Program-made: the position numbers and the translations under genes | DNA from: Ciona savignyi | Lineage: Eukaryota; Chordata; Ascidiacea; Phlebobranchia; Cionidae | DNA length: 64,000 nucleotides | Assembly (NCBI GenBank): GCA_000149265.1 | Contig: CH003227.1 | Span: forward strand, 56,688-120,687 | Reading direction: 5' to 3' | The notes under the pieces: model-generated | Databases searched by the model: none | Told to the model about the DNA's origin: nothing | What the model saw: the letters and a program-made list of their open reading frames with translations, nothing else | Shown here: one piece after another, positions 22,372-33,229 of the stretch | How positions within the stretch are numbered: position 1 is the stretch's first letter | Layout: each line of letters opens with the position of its first letter

Positions 22372-22792
22372 TGCCTAAAGTTAAGCCACTGAGAAGGAAG
22401 AAAGAGTGATTGGAGTATATTGTTTTGCTCCAGGATGTACAAATTCCTATTACAGCACACGAAATTCCAATCCACCTGTGCTCTTCCATTGATTTCCTCA
22501 CAACGACAAAAAACGGTTGAAGCAATGGATACAACAATGCAAGCGTTCTAAACTACCTGGAAAAAGAACCGCAGTGTGTAGTGCACATATTTGTGACAAG
22601 GATTATCATAGTAAAATTGTATTTGACTCCAATGGAGTAGCCAAGATGATGAAAACAAACCACTTGGTGAAAAATACAGTTCCAACAATTTTAAATTTTT
22701 CTGATTATGATTTTAAACATAGTGATCAACCACCCAGTACATCAAGTGCAACTTCAAGAACTTCTTTATCCAAGCAGATAATTGAAAAATAA
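22372..22792 (+). pseudogene. THAP zinc-finger gene fragment
   Basis: THAP domains bind DNA through a C2CH zinc site and are the N-terminal finger of several DNA transposases. After a likely start at MPKVKPLRRK (22372) a one-base shift in an A-rich stretch leads to VIGVYCFAPGCTNSYY, then a TGA inside FH*FPHNDKKRLKQW, then TAVCSAHICDKDYHSK and VKNTVPTILNF. The C-x4-C pair, FPHN, W, C-x2-H and the (A/T)VPT motif are in the right order. The frame ends at 22792. The frameshift and internal stop make it non-functional. Confidence 0.8.
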
Positions 22793-22960
22793 GGGCTTTT
22801 AGTAATGCAAGTCCAGTCTGGCATTATTTTGTGCACAAATGCATGTACATTCATGCAGCATAAACATTCTTGCGGTGTGTCCATAACAATACAGTTTTTG
22901 CAACGGCACCAAGTCATGTCAATAGGTAATGTTTCTAAATAAACATTTTCTTTCTTCTAT
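22726..22960 (-). CDS. P2RX7_C-like cysteine-rich protein fragment
   Basis: On the minus strand the frame reads LETLPIDMTWCRCKNCIVM, DTPQECLCC and PDWTCITKSPYFSIICLD followed by KEVLEVALDV. This is the W-C-x-C-x2-C ... EC-x-CC ... CIT...F...CL pattern of the C-terminal cytoplasmic (P2RX7_C, zinc-binding) domain, known in vertebrate P2X7 and common in invertebrate transposon-linked proteins. It may begin at an acceptor-like ccccatag at about 22960. Its 3' part overlaps the 3' part of the THAP frame (22726-22792) in the opposite direction. The frame is short and has no other domain. Confidence 0.6.
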
Positions 22961-23852
22961 GGGGCTTGCATCTTCAAAGATACTTTCAGACGTTTTCCTT
23001 GGTTCAAACGCACATGACTAAATTTGTGTTGTTTTATTGTGTACAATAAAACTTCTTTCATCCATGCCAGAATGCTGAAAACTGTCATCCATTTTAGTGT
23101 TACAACATTAACTTAAATTTACTCTAGAAATGAAGAAAACAAAAGAAATTTGTTAAAACTTCTATGCATATGTATACCAAATCTCTCACACTCTCAGTTT
23201 GTAGCCTAGGGGTTGATAACAACATTGCTAGTCTACGTTGCAGATTATCGCTATATATTGAAAAGCAACAATCATGAAAGAAATAGGCTGTTCCCACCGC
23301 ATAGTCTGATCTTTGATTGATGGCTGGTTTATTTCTATAAATTGCTGGCAGTTACAGTTTACTGCCTCCTGTTCTAGTTTTCTTGTTCTGTCTTCACTTC
23401 TATGATTTATTATATAAATTGCTAAGACTTATTATTCTAAAGTCATTTAAATACGTGACCTGTATACCTCAGCATTCAGCTTAGGTCCTGGATCGTGCAG
23501 GCCTCAATGAGCGCGCTTAAGGTAAGCTGTCACGCGGGTACATTGGTTCAGTTAGTCTATATGACAAGTGTTATGCTAAGTCTCCATAAAAAAACGAAAA
23601 TACAACGCTCCTGCAGGCGCTTATGTTACTAATTCACCTCTAAACTGGCACATGATTGTATACAATGCATATAGGCACGAAATCTCAACAACGTCAGTGA
23701 CGTAATACGGGAAATCCCCTAACATAAAATGCATATTTGCTCATAACTCTTTAACAAAACAATATTGGAAGAAACTGATATGATTTTTGAAATCAGCGTA
23801 TTTTTTTCCATTTATTAAGATATTCTTAAAATTGACTTCAGTTCTCCTTTAA

Positions 23853-24890
23853 GACTAATTTCCTGTGTTGTAACGACTGTTGTTGAACTAAAAATTAATG
23901 ACCTAACCCAAAATGCAGATATGTGGATACTAATAAATGGGGATGTTTGCAGCAAGTTTAAGCAATGGGGGGCCAGGACCAGGCTTTCTTTCTGTGTGGA
24001 TGTATAAATACATATTTGGTGGTGTAACATCTGTAAATCCGTTTTGACTCAAAATTAATGTTTTTTGAAACGTCTATGTTCATTATTGTGACCTCATTAT
24101 AGTAATAATTATACCAGTTACCAAAACCTGAAAACAACAGTAAAAATCGCGAAACGCTTCGTTGGGTTCAATCCCTGCAGATACAGCAAGCATATGATCT
24201 GGCGCTTCAATCGGGATTTACCATCTGCCAGCAGATAAATCGCATATGACAGTCCCGCTACAAGCGACGATTTGTCCCATTTTCATGCCGCTACAAGCGA
24301 TAAAAAATAAGCGGATCGGGTGCCATAACACTGTCGAATAAAGTGTTGCTCAAGCGTGACCACAACATGACGTCATATAAAAAGAAACAAAAATGAGAAG
24401 AAGTCGACTTCCAAGCAGAGTCCCATGCTGATTGGTCAAACGCCAGGAAAAAAGAAAATTGTTCCGCATGAACAACAATGCGACAGCTTTTATCTGATTG
24501 ATTATTCCATTTTGACTTAAAGATTGTGCGGATCGGTTGTTATACTGAGGTAAGTTTTTCTTTATATATGTAAAGTTTTTTATTTAAATCACAGGAGATT
24601 AAATATCATTTTATAAAGACACCTCGCATAAATAACTTAATATATTCAATTAAGTTTGATACACTGGAGGAGGGTCCATCTCTCGGTACGCGTTTTTAAA
24701 TGGCTGAATTTGTTTTAACAGTTGATCGCACCAGCCATTTGGCCACACGTTTTCGATTTTCAGTTCAAATTCTTTAAATAATTGAACAAATTTATTTTAA
24801 AGGCAGATGGTCTACATCTCTCACTTTAATTCTCCTTTGCTTCTATTTCGCTGTATATAGACACATTGTTGATGTACAAACCATATTATA
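23853..24890. other. No gene recognised; short direct repeat
   Basis: The motif ccgctacaagcga occurs twice, around 24255 and 24292, with a near-palindromic gcatatgatctgg ... gcatatgac just before it. This could be a small MITE end, but the borders are unclear. Confidence 0.35.
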
Positions 24891-24892
24891 TA

Positions 24893-25330
24893 GTTTAATA
24901 TAGCCGCCAGATTGTCAAACGTCTATATTATCCTGCGTACTGTCTTTGTTTGATTGGCTTAGAAATTTTCATTTACTGATACTTGACGGATTGACGAGGA
25001 CGTTTTAATTTGAATCCCCTTTTATTGTTCCGTTTAGTAACGTTTTCTGTAAACAATAATAAATTTGAATAGGATTGAAAAAGGGCGAATTATAATGCAA
25101 TACACTTACTGAATATTCACAGCCCGTTTTACACAATCTTTTGTTCAGTACGCAGTATATACTTGTTTAATAACTTATTTGTTTTGCCACTGAAAAATAA
25201 CAAAAAAATCAATATCCGAAATAGAGTTGCTAACACCACGACCTTGTAGACTGAATGCGACGGTAGAAGCTGCATGGCATCGAGCAATTCCTAGGAGAGA
25301 GTTGTTCATGCGGAACGACAAAATCTTTTT
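24893..25330 (+). repeat. Dispersed ~440-bp repeat, copy 1
   Basis: Runs from agccgccagattgtcaaacg through cagcccgttttacacaatct to atgccatgcagcttctac (complement) and ends near gttcatgcggaacgacaaaa. An inverted copy lies at 54713-55136. No coding capacity or terminal repeats were seen. Confidence 0.8.
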
Positions 25331-25385
25331 TTTTTGGCCGATTCTTCTGTTTTTAAACTACAACGCCGGTTAGCTTATATGTTAC

Positions 25386-25945
25386 CAGTAAGCCCGTTTA
25401 CATGATGCATGCTCAAACGGATCGGATTGAAAATCAAACGGATTTGAAATGACGTCACACACGTTTCAAATCTAATCTGTTAAGTGTCGCATTTACATGA
25501 TGCTAATTTTGTTTATTGTTTTTAGAATGCAATTGGATCTGACTGCTGATGTTAATGTTGTCGGTTAGCCTAGTGGAATGTTAGCGTATAAGTTATGTAT
25601 TGTCCTGAATTATAATAGTTTTTATTTAGTCATACAACTTTTGATTTAACACTTTTTTGCGATGGTAACCTAACATTAGACACACTAGGCTTTCTAAATT
25701 ACTCGAATGCATGGCGGAAGTCGTGTTTATGAGTCAAACATCTAAAAATTAAAGATTTACAAGTTTGCAAACTTGTTAAGCCTAAATTCAAATCCCAATC
25801 CGTTCCAGAAAACCGCTCCTTTAATCGGATTGGAGATATGACATCTCAAATCCGTTGTGCCTTTTTCTTTTCGCGCTAAACGAGAGAGCGGATTGGCAAA
25901 ATAGATTCGAATCCATTTCAAAGCGCCATGTAAATGGGCTTACTG
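25386..25945. mobile_element. MITE, 560 bp
   Basis: The termini cagtaagcccgtttacatg and, inverted, cagtaagcccatttacatgg face each other. Internal sub-repeats aaacggatcggattg / ccaatccg... lie near the ends. There is no open frame. A partial copy sits at 20410-20520. The target duplication is unclear. Confidence 0.7.
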
Positions 25946-26623
25946 TCAGGCAAAAGGTGGGTTCGAAACCAAAAGCTGGCTCATCGGTGGTGTGCTTTAG
26001 TATCCCTTAATGAACAGAGTTACGACATTCGGGTTTTCCCGCCAAAACTGCATGGAAGCAAAAATGTGTCCAAATTATTGTGTCAAGCATAGGCGAAATC
26101 ATTAAATTAATGCAACAATTTGAACACCAAAGCTTAGTTTATCTAGATACTTTCGTGAAAGGAAGTTTATTTACCTAGTACACTATAATTAGTTCAGTTT
26201 TGTTACATTTAAGGGATTTAGGGCTATTTTACCTCACTTTGACATGTTGTACCAATGCGGCAAATTGACTTTTGTTTGTGTCAATAGCAGATTTAGTGGC
26301 GCCAGGCATTTAGCAAACTTTAAACCTAAACCTTTCTTTCCTTAACTATTTCTATTTTATTTAAGCTATATACCGGTAGCCTGTAAGTATAGCGTACTAT
26401 ACCGCCCTTACTGTAAATTGAATTGAATACTCCAGAAATTACTGTTAAAATTGAAATTTAGTTACAGACTATATCAGTCAGGAGCCATTGATTATCAAAC
26501 ACTAGAAGCATGGAAAAAAAAAACCAAATAGGCCAACTAGAGATATCCATTTCACAAATCACAATATTATGTAATTTAATAAGTCGCCCTACTGCAATGA
26601 CTGCACGATCTTTTTCTTAGCCA

Positions 26624-28134
26624 TCATGGTTTTGCTTTGCTGCCCAATTCTACTCGGCTAGCTTTAAATTCTTTTTTTTTTGTTTTTCTCTCATTTGTTT
26701 GCAAATAATTTGTAAGCGAACATGGACGAAAGATTTTTATCTTAACATTGTGGCAACGAGGAAATTGGAAAGATTCGGTGGCTGCCGACACTTGTTTTAA
26801 AATAACTTTTCTAACATTTTTCATTGCTTTTAATTTAGCTTCCCCAATTAGTCTCATGGTTGATTCTGATATTTTAATCATGCTGAAAACTTTGTCCGAG
26901 ACTTCAACGAAAGAGTTTCCAGTGTAATCTTTTAATTTTGTGAGCTGTATAGAATCATCATGCAACAGTTGCACACTCGATAGTTGAGAGGTAAGAACTT
27001 CCTCCATACATTTGTCGCATGTTATTTGATGTTTTTTTACTCTAGAAACACTACCCAGCCAAATTGTGAGATCACTCTTGTCAAAGTTGCATGGTTCCAA
27101 AGATAGTTGCGTGTCAACTTCAGGTAACGGTATATCATCAGATGCTGCTGCCAGTTGTGCTGGCTGTTGTAAAAATTCTGCCAAGTATTGAGCGTCATCT
27201 TTTTGATGGTTTCCCCAGGAAGAAGTATGCAGAAATTGGGCAACGCTTATCATTTTCAATGCACATTTAAATTCAAGAGGAGATGGGGTGGGATTTTTCA
27301 AGCAAACAGAACTAAATAGATTTTCAAGGAAATCCTGTGTGAGCCTAGAGGTGAGTAGGTAAAGATGCCATTGTATCTAGAATACTGAATCAAAATTAAC
27401 TTTAAAAGTAACTTAGCAAACTTTTATGTAACAACAAATTATTTAAATTATGAAATTATTAAAAGTTTTATTGGAATAAATAACTGTAACAAATGGGATC
27501 CCAACTTTCAATAGTTTCTTCTTCGGCTTCACTCGTCTCTATAACTGCAGGTGATAAAAGTTGGCAGTACGAATGCTCTTGAACAAGCAGTTGTTCTCTT
27601 TTCTGCTGTGCAGCAAGTAAATTTATTCTTTTTTTAGGTGATTTCCGAGGACTCTGTATTTTTTTTATGAGCAAACAGCGTTGGAACTGCTGTCTTCTTT
27701 AATTTTTTCCCCATAACGAACTGACTGCAGTGAAAATGGTCCTGTAAGAAAATGTGTATGTACTTTGTTTCATTTTAATTTTTTAGCAATGTTTAGGCCT
27801 ACACTAAAAAGTCTAAATGTCATTGATATGTCCTGTTCTGTAATGTCCTGTTGTGTCCTGTCCTGTAATATCCTATTGTCCTGTTCTGTTGTGTACTGTC
27901 CTGTTTTACCAACAACCTAGTAAATTCTTAGCATGGTATTCGGAGTACAATTTCTCTCCTATGATTCAAAATGCTAATTTCACATAAACGAGAATTTTCT
28001 GTAACTTCCCAATTTTTTTTTCTGTTTAATTTTGCTTTCAACAAAACTCGCTTTCCTTTTTCTTTTGGAAATCTAAACATTTTTTTCTTATTTTCAGTGT
28101 GGTTTGTGCAGCCCCAAGCACTACACCCTGTCAT
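26624..28134 (-). pseudogene. P-element-like transposase gene, internally deleted
   Basis: P-type transposases join an N-terminal THAP finger to a GTP-binding RNase-H-like core and a conserved C-terminal region. Exon 1 (28134-27984) gives MTGCSAWGCTNHTENKKK, MFRFPKEKGKR and SRLC. Exon 2 (27742 down to about 27468) gives DHFHCSQFVM and KKLKKTAVPTLF, the AVPTxF mark of THAP, then a frameshift in an A-run into RKSPKKRINLLAAQQKREQ. The next exon (27334-26624) begins DFLENLFSSVCLKNPTPSPLEF, the C-terminal P-element signature, and ends with a stop. The whole catalytic core between exons 2 and 3 is missing, as in internally deleted P derivatives. Terminal repeats were not found. Confidence 0.75.
27828..27906. 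repeat. tgtcctgt-type short tandem repeat
   Basis: Irregular reiteration of 'tgtcctgt(t/c)' with spacers of 2-5 bases, within the P-like gene's intron. Confidence 0.75.
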
Positions 28135-28244
28135 TTTATTGCTATGATGTAAAATATGTATTCAATTTAACCGTTTTGCCTTTGTCAGACTTGTATATAG
28201 CAAATAAATGTATAAGAATAAACAAACATGATGCAGTTTTTTAT

Positions 28245-28460
28245 TTAATAACTGGTAGGTAAAATCAGTTGCATGATATGTTCGAGACACCACTTTTCAT
28301 TGTCTACTACTGAAATTCTGTTGAAGTTTGTCGACTTTATCATCTCAAGGGGTTTGAACTGCATAATTTCATCCCTTTTGGAGAGATTATCTAAAAAGTT
28401 AAAAGCATATGCTTGTCTTGATTTTTGAAGTTTTCTTGCAAGTTTCGGAAGATATTCCAT
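28245..28460 (-). other. Unknown minus-strand ORF, 71 aa
   Basis: The frame MEYLPKLARKLQKSRQAYAF ... NFLDNLSKRDEIMQF ... NEKWCLEHIMQLIL looks protein-like, rich in charged and aromatic residues. It lies just upstream of the P-like gene on the same strand. No family is recognised; it could be a gene fragment of another element. Confidence 0.3.
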
Positions 28461-28622
28461 ATATAGCCAGCAAGAAAATGCGACTTCTCTAGGCCATATT
28501 ACACAACCCTAAATCCTGTAGCAGCAGCAAAGCAAGTAACAAAAACAATTGGGTCCAAGATAAATATGTTATAGGCTTATCGCCCCACCATCTGACAGAC
28601 TACTTGCAAAACTTAAATAATC

Positions 28623-28982
28623 TTATGAGTTCACCACAGTTGCTGAGAAAACTCTTTGGTTTAAGTCCTGCAACTGTAGGCCTAATAGCCTAGTGCTAAT
28701 AAAATCACAGTCTAAGTAATTTAAATTTGCAACAGAACAATTTCCAATTAAATAAGCAAAGTACAACATTCCAAATATTAGTAAATAATCTCCCAAACTC
28801 CCGTACGCATTAATTTTATACACATTTGTCTGAAACTGCGCACTGGGCTTTTGTAGACAATTTGGACACAAACAGTTCTTGTACCATGTGACGCTGCAGG
28901 GCGGACACGCTGGAAAAGGATTTATTATAAGGAGCGTGTGGGAGCAACACCAAACAGGGCAAAAAAGTTGGGACGGGGGCAA
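28623..28982 (-). other. Cysteine-rich unknown ORF, 119 aa
   Basis: The N-half has a dense set of CxxC pairs: FCPVWCC, ACPPC and NCLCPNCLQ, followed by VYKINAYGSLGDYLLIFG. This suggests a zinc-binding module, perhaps from a transposon protein. The C-terminal part is less convincing. No splice sites or partner were identified. Confidence 0.35.
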
Positions 28983-28990
28983 AGGGTTAT

Positions 28991-29457
28991 TTATTTATTG
29001 GTAGTTTTTTTATTTTGTTTTGATACATTCTGTCCGGGGGAGGGTTTATAAGGACCGCCGGAGAAAGAGGCGATGGAAGGGATGTCGTACTCCGAGTGGG
29101 AATTTCTAAAGTGGAGGCGAGCGTCTAAAGTGGAAGCAATTGGTTGATGGTGTTGATTATTTACGTGATGTATTAATGCGTTTACTGTTTGGTGTATGTT
29201 GGGCAATTACGATGTGGGCAGCATTCGTAGGACAGGTTCCCCAGACCATGATAAACGGCACTCACCTCGGGATGAACATCCCCCAACGCAGGGAACTCCG
29301 ATGAGGACGCCCTCTGCACTCCAGTGGTACATGAAAAACAACACAGAGGAGAAGAAGACCGACTGGAAGTGCTGGCGATCGTGGTGCTGCGTGGCTGATG
29401 AGCGCCGTTATCATTCATTATTGGGTTAAAATTACTTCCCCTTTCAAAAATTGTCAA
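28991..29457 (-). pseudogene. C2H2-type finger fragment, probable LINE ORF N-terminus
   Basis: Two overlapping frames joined by a shift near 29190 read FPALGDVHPEVSAVYHGLG, YECCPHRNCPTYTKQ and then VNALIHHVNNQHHQPIAS. The C-x4-C ... H-x4-H spacing resembles the N-terminal fingers of R2-like elements, whose C-terminal parts lie nearby at 31103-32457, but this link is an inference. Confidence 0.35.
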
Positions 29458-29715
29458 AAAACACGCAATGCGGACCCTGATTTTTAACTATTTAAAACTT
29501 TTAACACTATTTACTTCTTTATAGCTTTAATATAAGAGTATAAAAATGTATAAAGGATGTATATGGACTGTATAAAAATATTTATAAAAACACACACACA
29601 ATTACTAAACTTTATGAATTTGAACATAATAGGTGATGGCCTACCTCCCTGAAATTATGAAAAAAAAACAGTTAAAATGTGGATTTAGAGTTAATTTAAA
29701 GCTGATATTTATAAT
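29411..29715. repeat. AT-rich dispersed repeat, copy 1
   Basis: From cattcattattgggttaaa to ttaaagctgatatttataat, matching 32105-32341 with indels (shared: acaattactaaactt, gaatttgaa(c/t)ataatagg). It has no coding capacity. Confidence 0.75.
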
Positions 29716-30399
29716 AAAGATGATGAATTTAATGTAAAGAAGGCCTAATTGGTGTGATATAATAGTATAATTTAGAGATAGTTGATAAAATGATAGGGTT
29801 TATGGGGAATGTAGGTTAAAAATTGAATGTATTCTTAAACGAAGGAAATGCACAGATAAATAGTAAGTGATTTCCACCAAGGTGGAAACGTGAGCCGAAC
29901 CTGGAGGTACTGCAATACCAGGACAACCCGTGAGCAGGGTGGAGCAAGCTCCAGCACCATACTCAAGTTCAAAAATCCGATTAATACATAGAGGAAACGA
30001 ATCGTTTCCGTCCCAGGTTTGATTCAACTGATTTTATTCGCGTCAACTTGTTCACAATGTAAAAAGGAGCGAAATAATATCATAAGCCGCTACAAAGTAG
30101 TTTTAAAAACACGGCCTCCTGCTGCACAGGGTGATATATATGAAAAGATGTTGCAGAGTTGTTCCACCAACCGCCGACTTGAGGATGTTGGTTGTCGACG
30201 GTGCTGGCTTGAGTTCGGGTGGTCCTTGGCTGCAGAGCGACGTCGGTTTCTTCTTTATTTTGCCGCTCTGTAGCACTCGGTATCGAGGCGGGACAAGTCC
30301 CGCCAACGATATATATAGTTTTAATCTGAAATATATATGTTAGTAAGAAATGGTCGTTCTGGGAATCCTCGGCGGCCCAGGCCGAAACAAGTCGAGCAT

Positions 30400-31100
30400 T
30401 AGGTGCTTTCACTTGTGACCGTTTCCACCTGGGAGACGCCGAGGGCTCCAATGCCGGGAAAGGTCGTGGTCAGTGGGGCGATGCGACGCTTCGCGAGCAC
30501 GAAAAAGGGGCCCAAGCCCGAGGGACCTATTAGGGTGAGGGTGAGGGGTGAAAAAAATTGAAAAAATAAAATGTTGACAAAAAACAAACAAATTATAGGT
30601 GATAATTTATTGTTGGTGGGAGGGCTTTGATTAGCCCCCGACGTCTAAAAGAAAAAAACATTTTTAAACGAGGATTGAGGGTACAGGGGCTCCGGAAGGG
30701 AACCCCTGTTTTTGCTCAAGGAGCGTGGCGGTAGGTGGGCGCTCCTCCCGCCGCTAGGAGGGAAGCAGGATTGGTTCCTCTGAGCTGCACATCCTGTTTG
30801 TGTTTAGTGTATTGAAGAAGGATGCATTTCTTTTTGTGAATAGTGCAATTTTATAAAAATACTCTTTTAAAACAAAACAACTTTATAAAAATCTGTGTAA
30901 AAAAAGTGATATAAAAATGTACAATAACATATTTTTTTTTGGCGAAATGCATCTTGTGAATATAGAAAAATAAATTTATAAAAAGTGCTATATAACAAAT
31001 ACTATTTACAAGGCCCTACGTGTGGGGTGTGCAGCCCAGAGGCAAGTGGGGCGGGGGTTATAAAAAGAAAAAAACTATTGGGGGGAGTGAGGTGAAAAGT
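30400..31100. other. GC-rich flank of R2-like remains, probable UTR
   Basis: Sequence 3' of the endonuclease frame on the minus strand. It has poly-purine blocks and short frames such as RIAPLTTTFPGIGALGVSQ (minus, about 30500) that I could not place. Confidence 0.35.
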
Positions 31101-31102
31101 CC

Positions 31103-32457
31103 CTACAAGAATGGGCAGGTGCCACAGCGGCGGATCTTATCTGACCAGGTTCTTTGGGATGCCGCCGGACGAGCGTAGCCAGATGTTGTGACTACAGCCT
31201 CGACGCTGAGGTTGACCAATTGCTTGGCCAGCCTCGAGCGGATTCCGGGGGCAGCTAGAGCAGTGTTGTTAGTCCTGCCCCAGCTGCCCAAGGAACCTAC
31301 GACCAGTGCGTGCGACTCGACTGGCTTACGGTATAACTGCCGCAAGTTCGCACACAGCTGGTCGTATTTTTCGCGCGGCCGCCGTATCGAGGGCCGACGC
31401 GCAGGACTCGAATGGGCATGTCACGTCTGCGACCACGACGGATCCGTCATGTCGACGGGTGACTATGTCGGGTCGCAGAGCTTCGCCCACTCGCCGGAAA
31501 TATTCTCGGGACGTCCTGTCGACGTCGACACTGGCGAATGTGCCGCGAGGGATGGCGGCGACGACCTCCGCAAGCACCGAATCATGCCGCTCAAGATCGA
31601 TTTCATTGACTTGGGGCAATGATTGAGCACGTGCAAGAGGGCGGGAGGGTCTCCACCTCCGCGCCACACCTACGACAGGACTTGTCGTAGTTCGGCGCCC
31701 TTGAGTAGCAGGCCTTGACCGAGCGCGTTAGCATCTGGTTCAGCCGCGCTTTAAGGCCGAAGAACAGGGCCTGAGGGGCCAGGGAGGACGGGCCCTTGAC
31801 CCCAGTTGTTGGAGGCTGCGTAGGCGGAGTGGGCGGCGACGGTCTTCCCTTGGTTGGGAAGGGCCGCCCCACTGGTTCCGACCACCACAGGTTCTGTCTG
31901 TGGTGCAGCCTTCGGGTCAAAGGAGCGCCGCTCCCTGGGGGCGATCTTGAAAGTGCCCGACTCGAGGGCCGAATTCGCCTTGGGGCTGCGGGGAAAACCG
32001 GAGGGGACAGGCGCCGGCTGGCAGCTCGAGTGGCTGTCCAGAGATCGGCCGGCATCCTGTATCCGGTTTTCCACGGACTTGTGCCCCATTACCGAGTCCC
32101 CGCTCATTCATTGTTGGGATAAAATTTCTTCCCTCTTCAAAAATTCACAAAAAAAACGTAATGCGGCGCCTAACCCTGATTTTATATTGTTATTTAAACT
32201 AATAAGAACTGTATAAAAATATATACAAAAACACCACACCACAATTACTAACTAAACTTGATGAATTTGAATATAATAGGTAATGGCCCCAGTTGAAGTG
32301 TGGATTTAGAATTAATTAATTTAAAGCTGATATTTATAATATCCAGAGATCGGCCGGCATCCTGTATCCGGTTTTCCACGACTTGTGCCCCATTACCCGA
32401 GTCCCCGCTTAGGTAGTCCGCCAGACGCTGTGTCGGACATGTCGCACTCGGCGACAC
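31103..32457 (-). pseudogene. R2-like LINE, C-terminal region with restriction-like endonuclease
   Basis: R2-type non-LTR elements carry a C-terminal zinc knuckle and a restriction-like endonuclease used for target-primed insertion. On the minus strand: RLADYLSGDS and VENRIQDAGR (about 32440-32060); LNQMLTRSVKACYSRAPN and CRRCGAEVETL; LLHVLNHCPKSMKSIL in another frame; RHDSVLAEVVAAIPRG; ALRPDIVTRRHDGS and VVVADVTCPFE, the PD...D endonuclease core; and a conserved tail VVGSLGSWGRTNN ending at 31103. Frameshifts near 31640 and 31340 break it. A 237-bp AT-rich insert (32105-32341) flanked by a 68-bp repeat also interrupts it. Upstream RT is not in this strand of the window. Confidence 0.75.
32105..32341. 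mobile_element. AT-rich insert, copy 2, with 68-bp flanking duplication
   Basis: A 237-bp relative of 29411-29715 interrupts the R2-like gene. The flanking GC-rich sequence tccagagatcggccggcatc ... gagtccccgct is present on both sides (32037-32104 and 32342-32409) with two or three differences. This is a duplication far longer than normal for transposons. Confidence 0.75.
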
Positions 32458-32459
32458 CC

Positions 32460-33220
32460 GACGAGATCCCCAAGCCCCCTGCGTCGGGGGACGTCTTTAT
32501 GTGATTCAGTTATTACTCCTTCCACCATGGAGCTTTAATTGAGTCCAGGGGTTCTCTGGGGTGAAATAATTCCATGAATGTTGGTACTGATATTAATTCC
32601 ATTCCTCCAATTGAATTGTTAGTGAGCGTTTTGTTACTTGGTCAATTTCGATAAGTAAATGTGTATTTTTTGTATAAGTAATTTTGTGTTTTGTTTTGCA
32701 GGATGTTCGCTTTTTGTATAGATTTTTATAAGAAAAAGGAAGTGTTTGGCGATGATCCCACAAACGGTAGGTTATTTAAATAAATCCGGTTAAAAGTTTG
32801 TGGTGATCCTATTATTTAGTCCCCTTTATTTATTACGTCATGAAATCAGTCATGCGTGTTATTCTTTGCAATGACTTTGATTATTTATTTCATTTCAATT
32901 TGACGATCATGCAGTGAGGTTGTATTTTATTAAGCTTAGTTTTATATTACGTTTTTAGTTTTACCGTTGGTAACGTGTTATTAATTCATATGTTTTATAT
33001 TCTATTTGAATAAGATTTAAGGAGTTGTAAGAACTGGTTATACGTAAGGCTGCAAGAGTTTAAGATCAGCTCTCCAGTTTGCGATCCCTTCAAGTTTATT
33101 AAATAAATCCGGTTGAAACAGCTTCGCCGTACAAGTATTCGGGGAACAGCAAGCAAATACAGCAAATCAACGAAAAAACGTGCAAAAACAATAATTATAA
33201 GCCGGAGTACTCGTTGCCCC
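32460..33220. other. No gene recognised
   Basis: AT-rich segment between the two R2-like parts, with no clear repeat borders or exons. Confidence 0.35.
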
Positions 33221-33229
33221 CTTGGATGG

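Larger units (their letters stand above)
21515..23852. mobile_element. Kolobok-like DNA transposon with ~570-bp inverted repeats
   Basis: The left arm (about 21515-22083) and right arm (about 23273-23852) are inverted copies along nearly their whole length: outer aggggaactgaagtcaattt, middle gcgcctgcaggagcgttgta, inner actatgcggtgggaa. Both ends abut TTAA, the target duplication used by Kolobok and piggyBac elements. A THAP domain inside favours Kolobok, whose transposases carry THAP fingers. The 1.2-kb interior holds a broken THAP exon on plus and a P2RX7_C-like frame on minus; no complete transposase catalytic core is present. Confidence 0.75.

Noticed and set aside
30080-30590. ORFs of 60-123 aa in overlapping frames
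   Set aside because: No motif, overlapping on both strands, and inside the probable UTR of R2-like remains.
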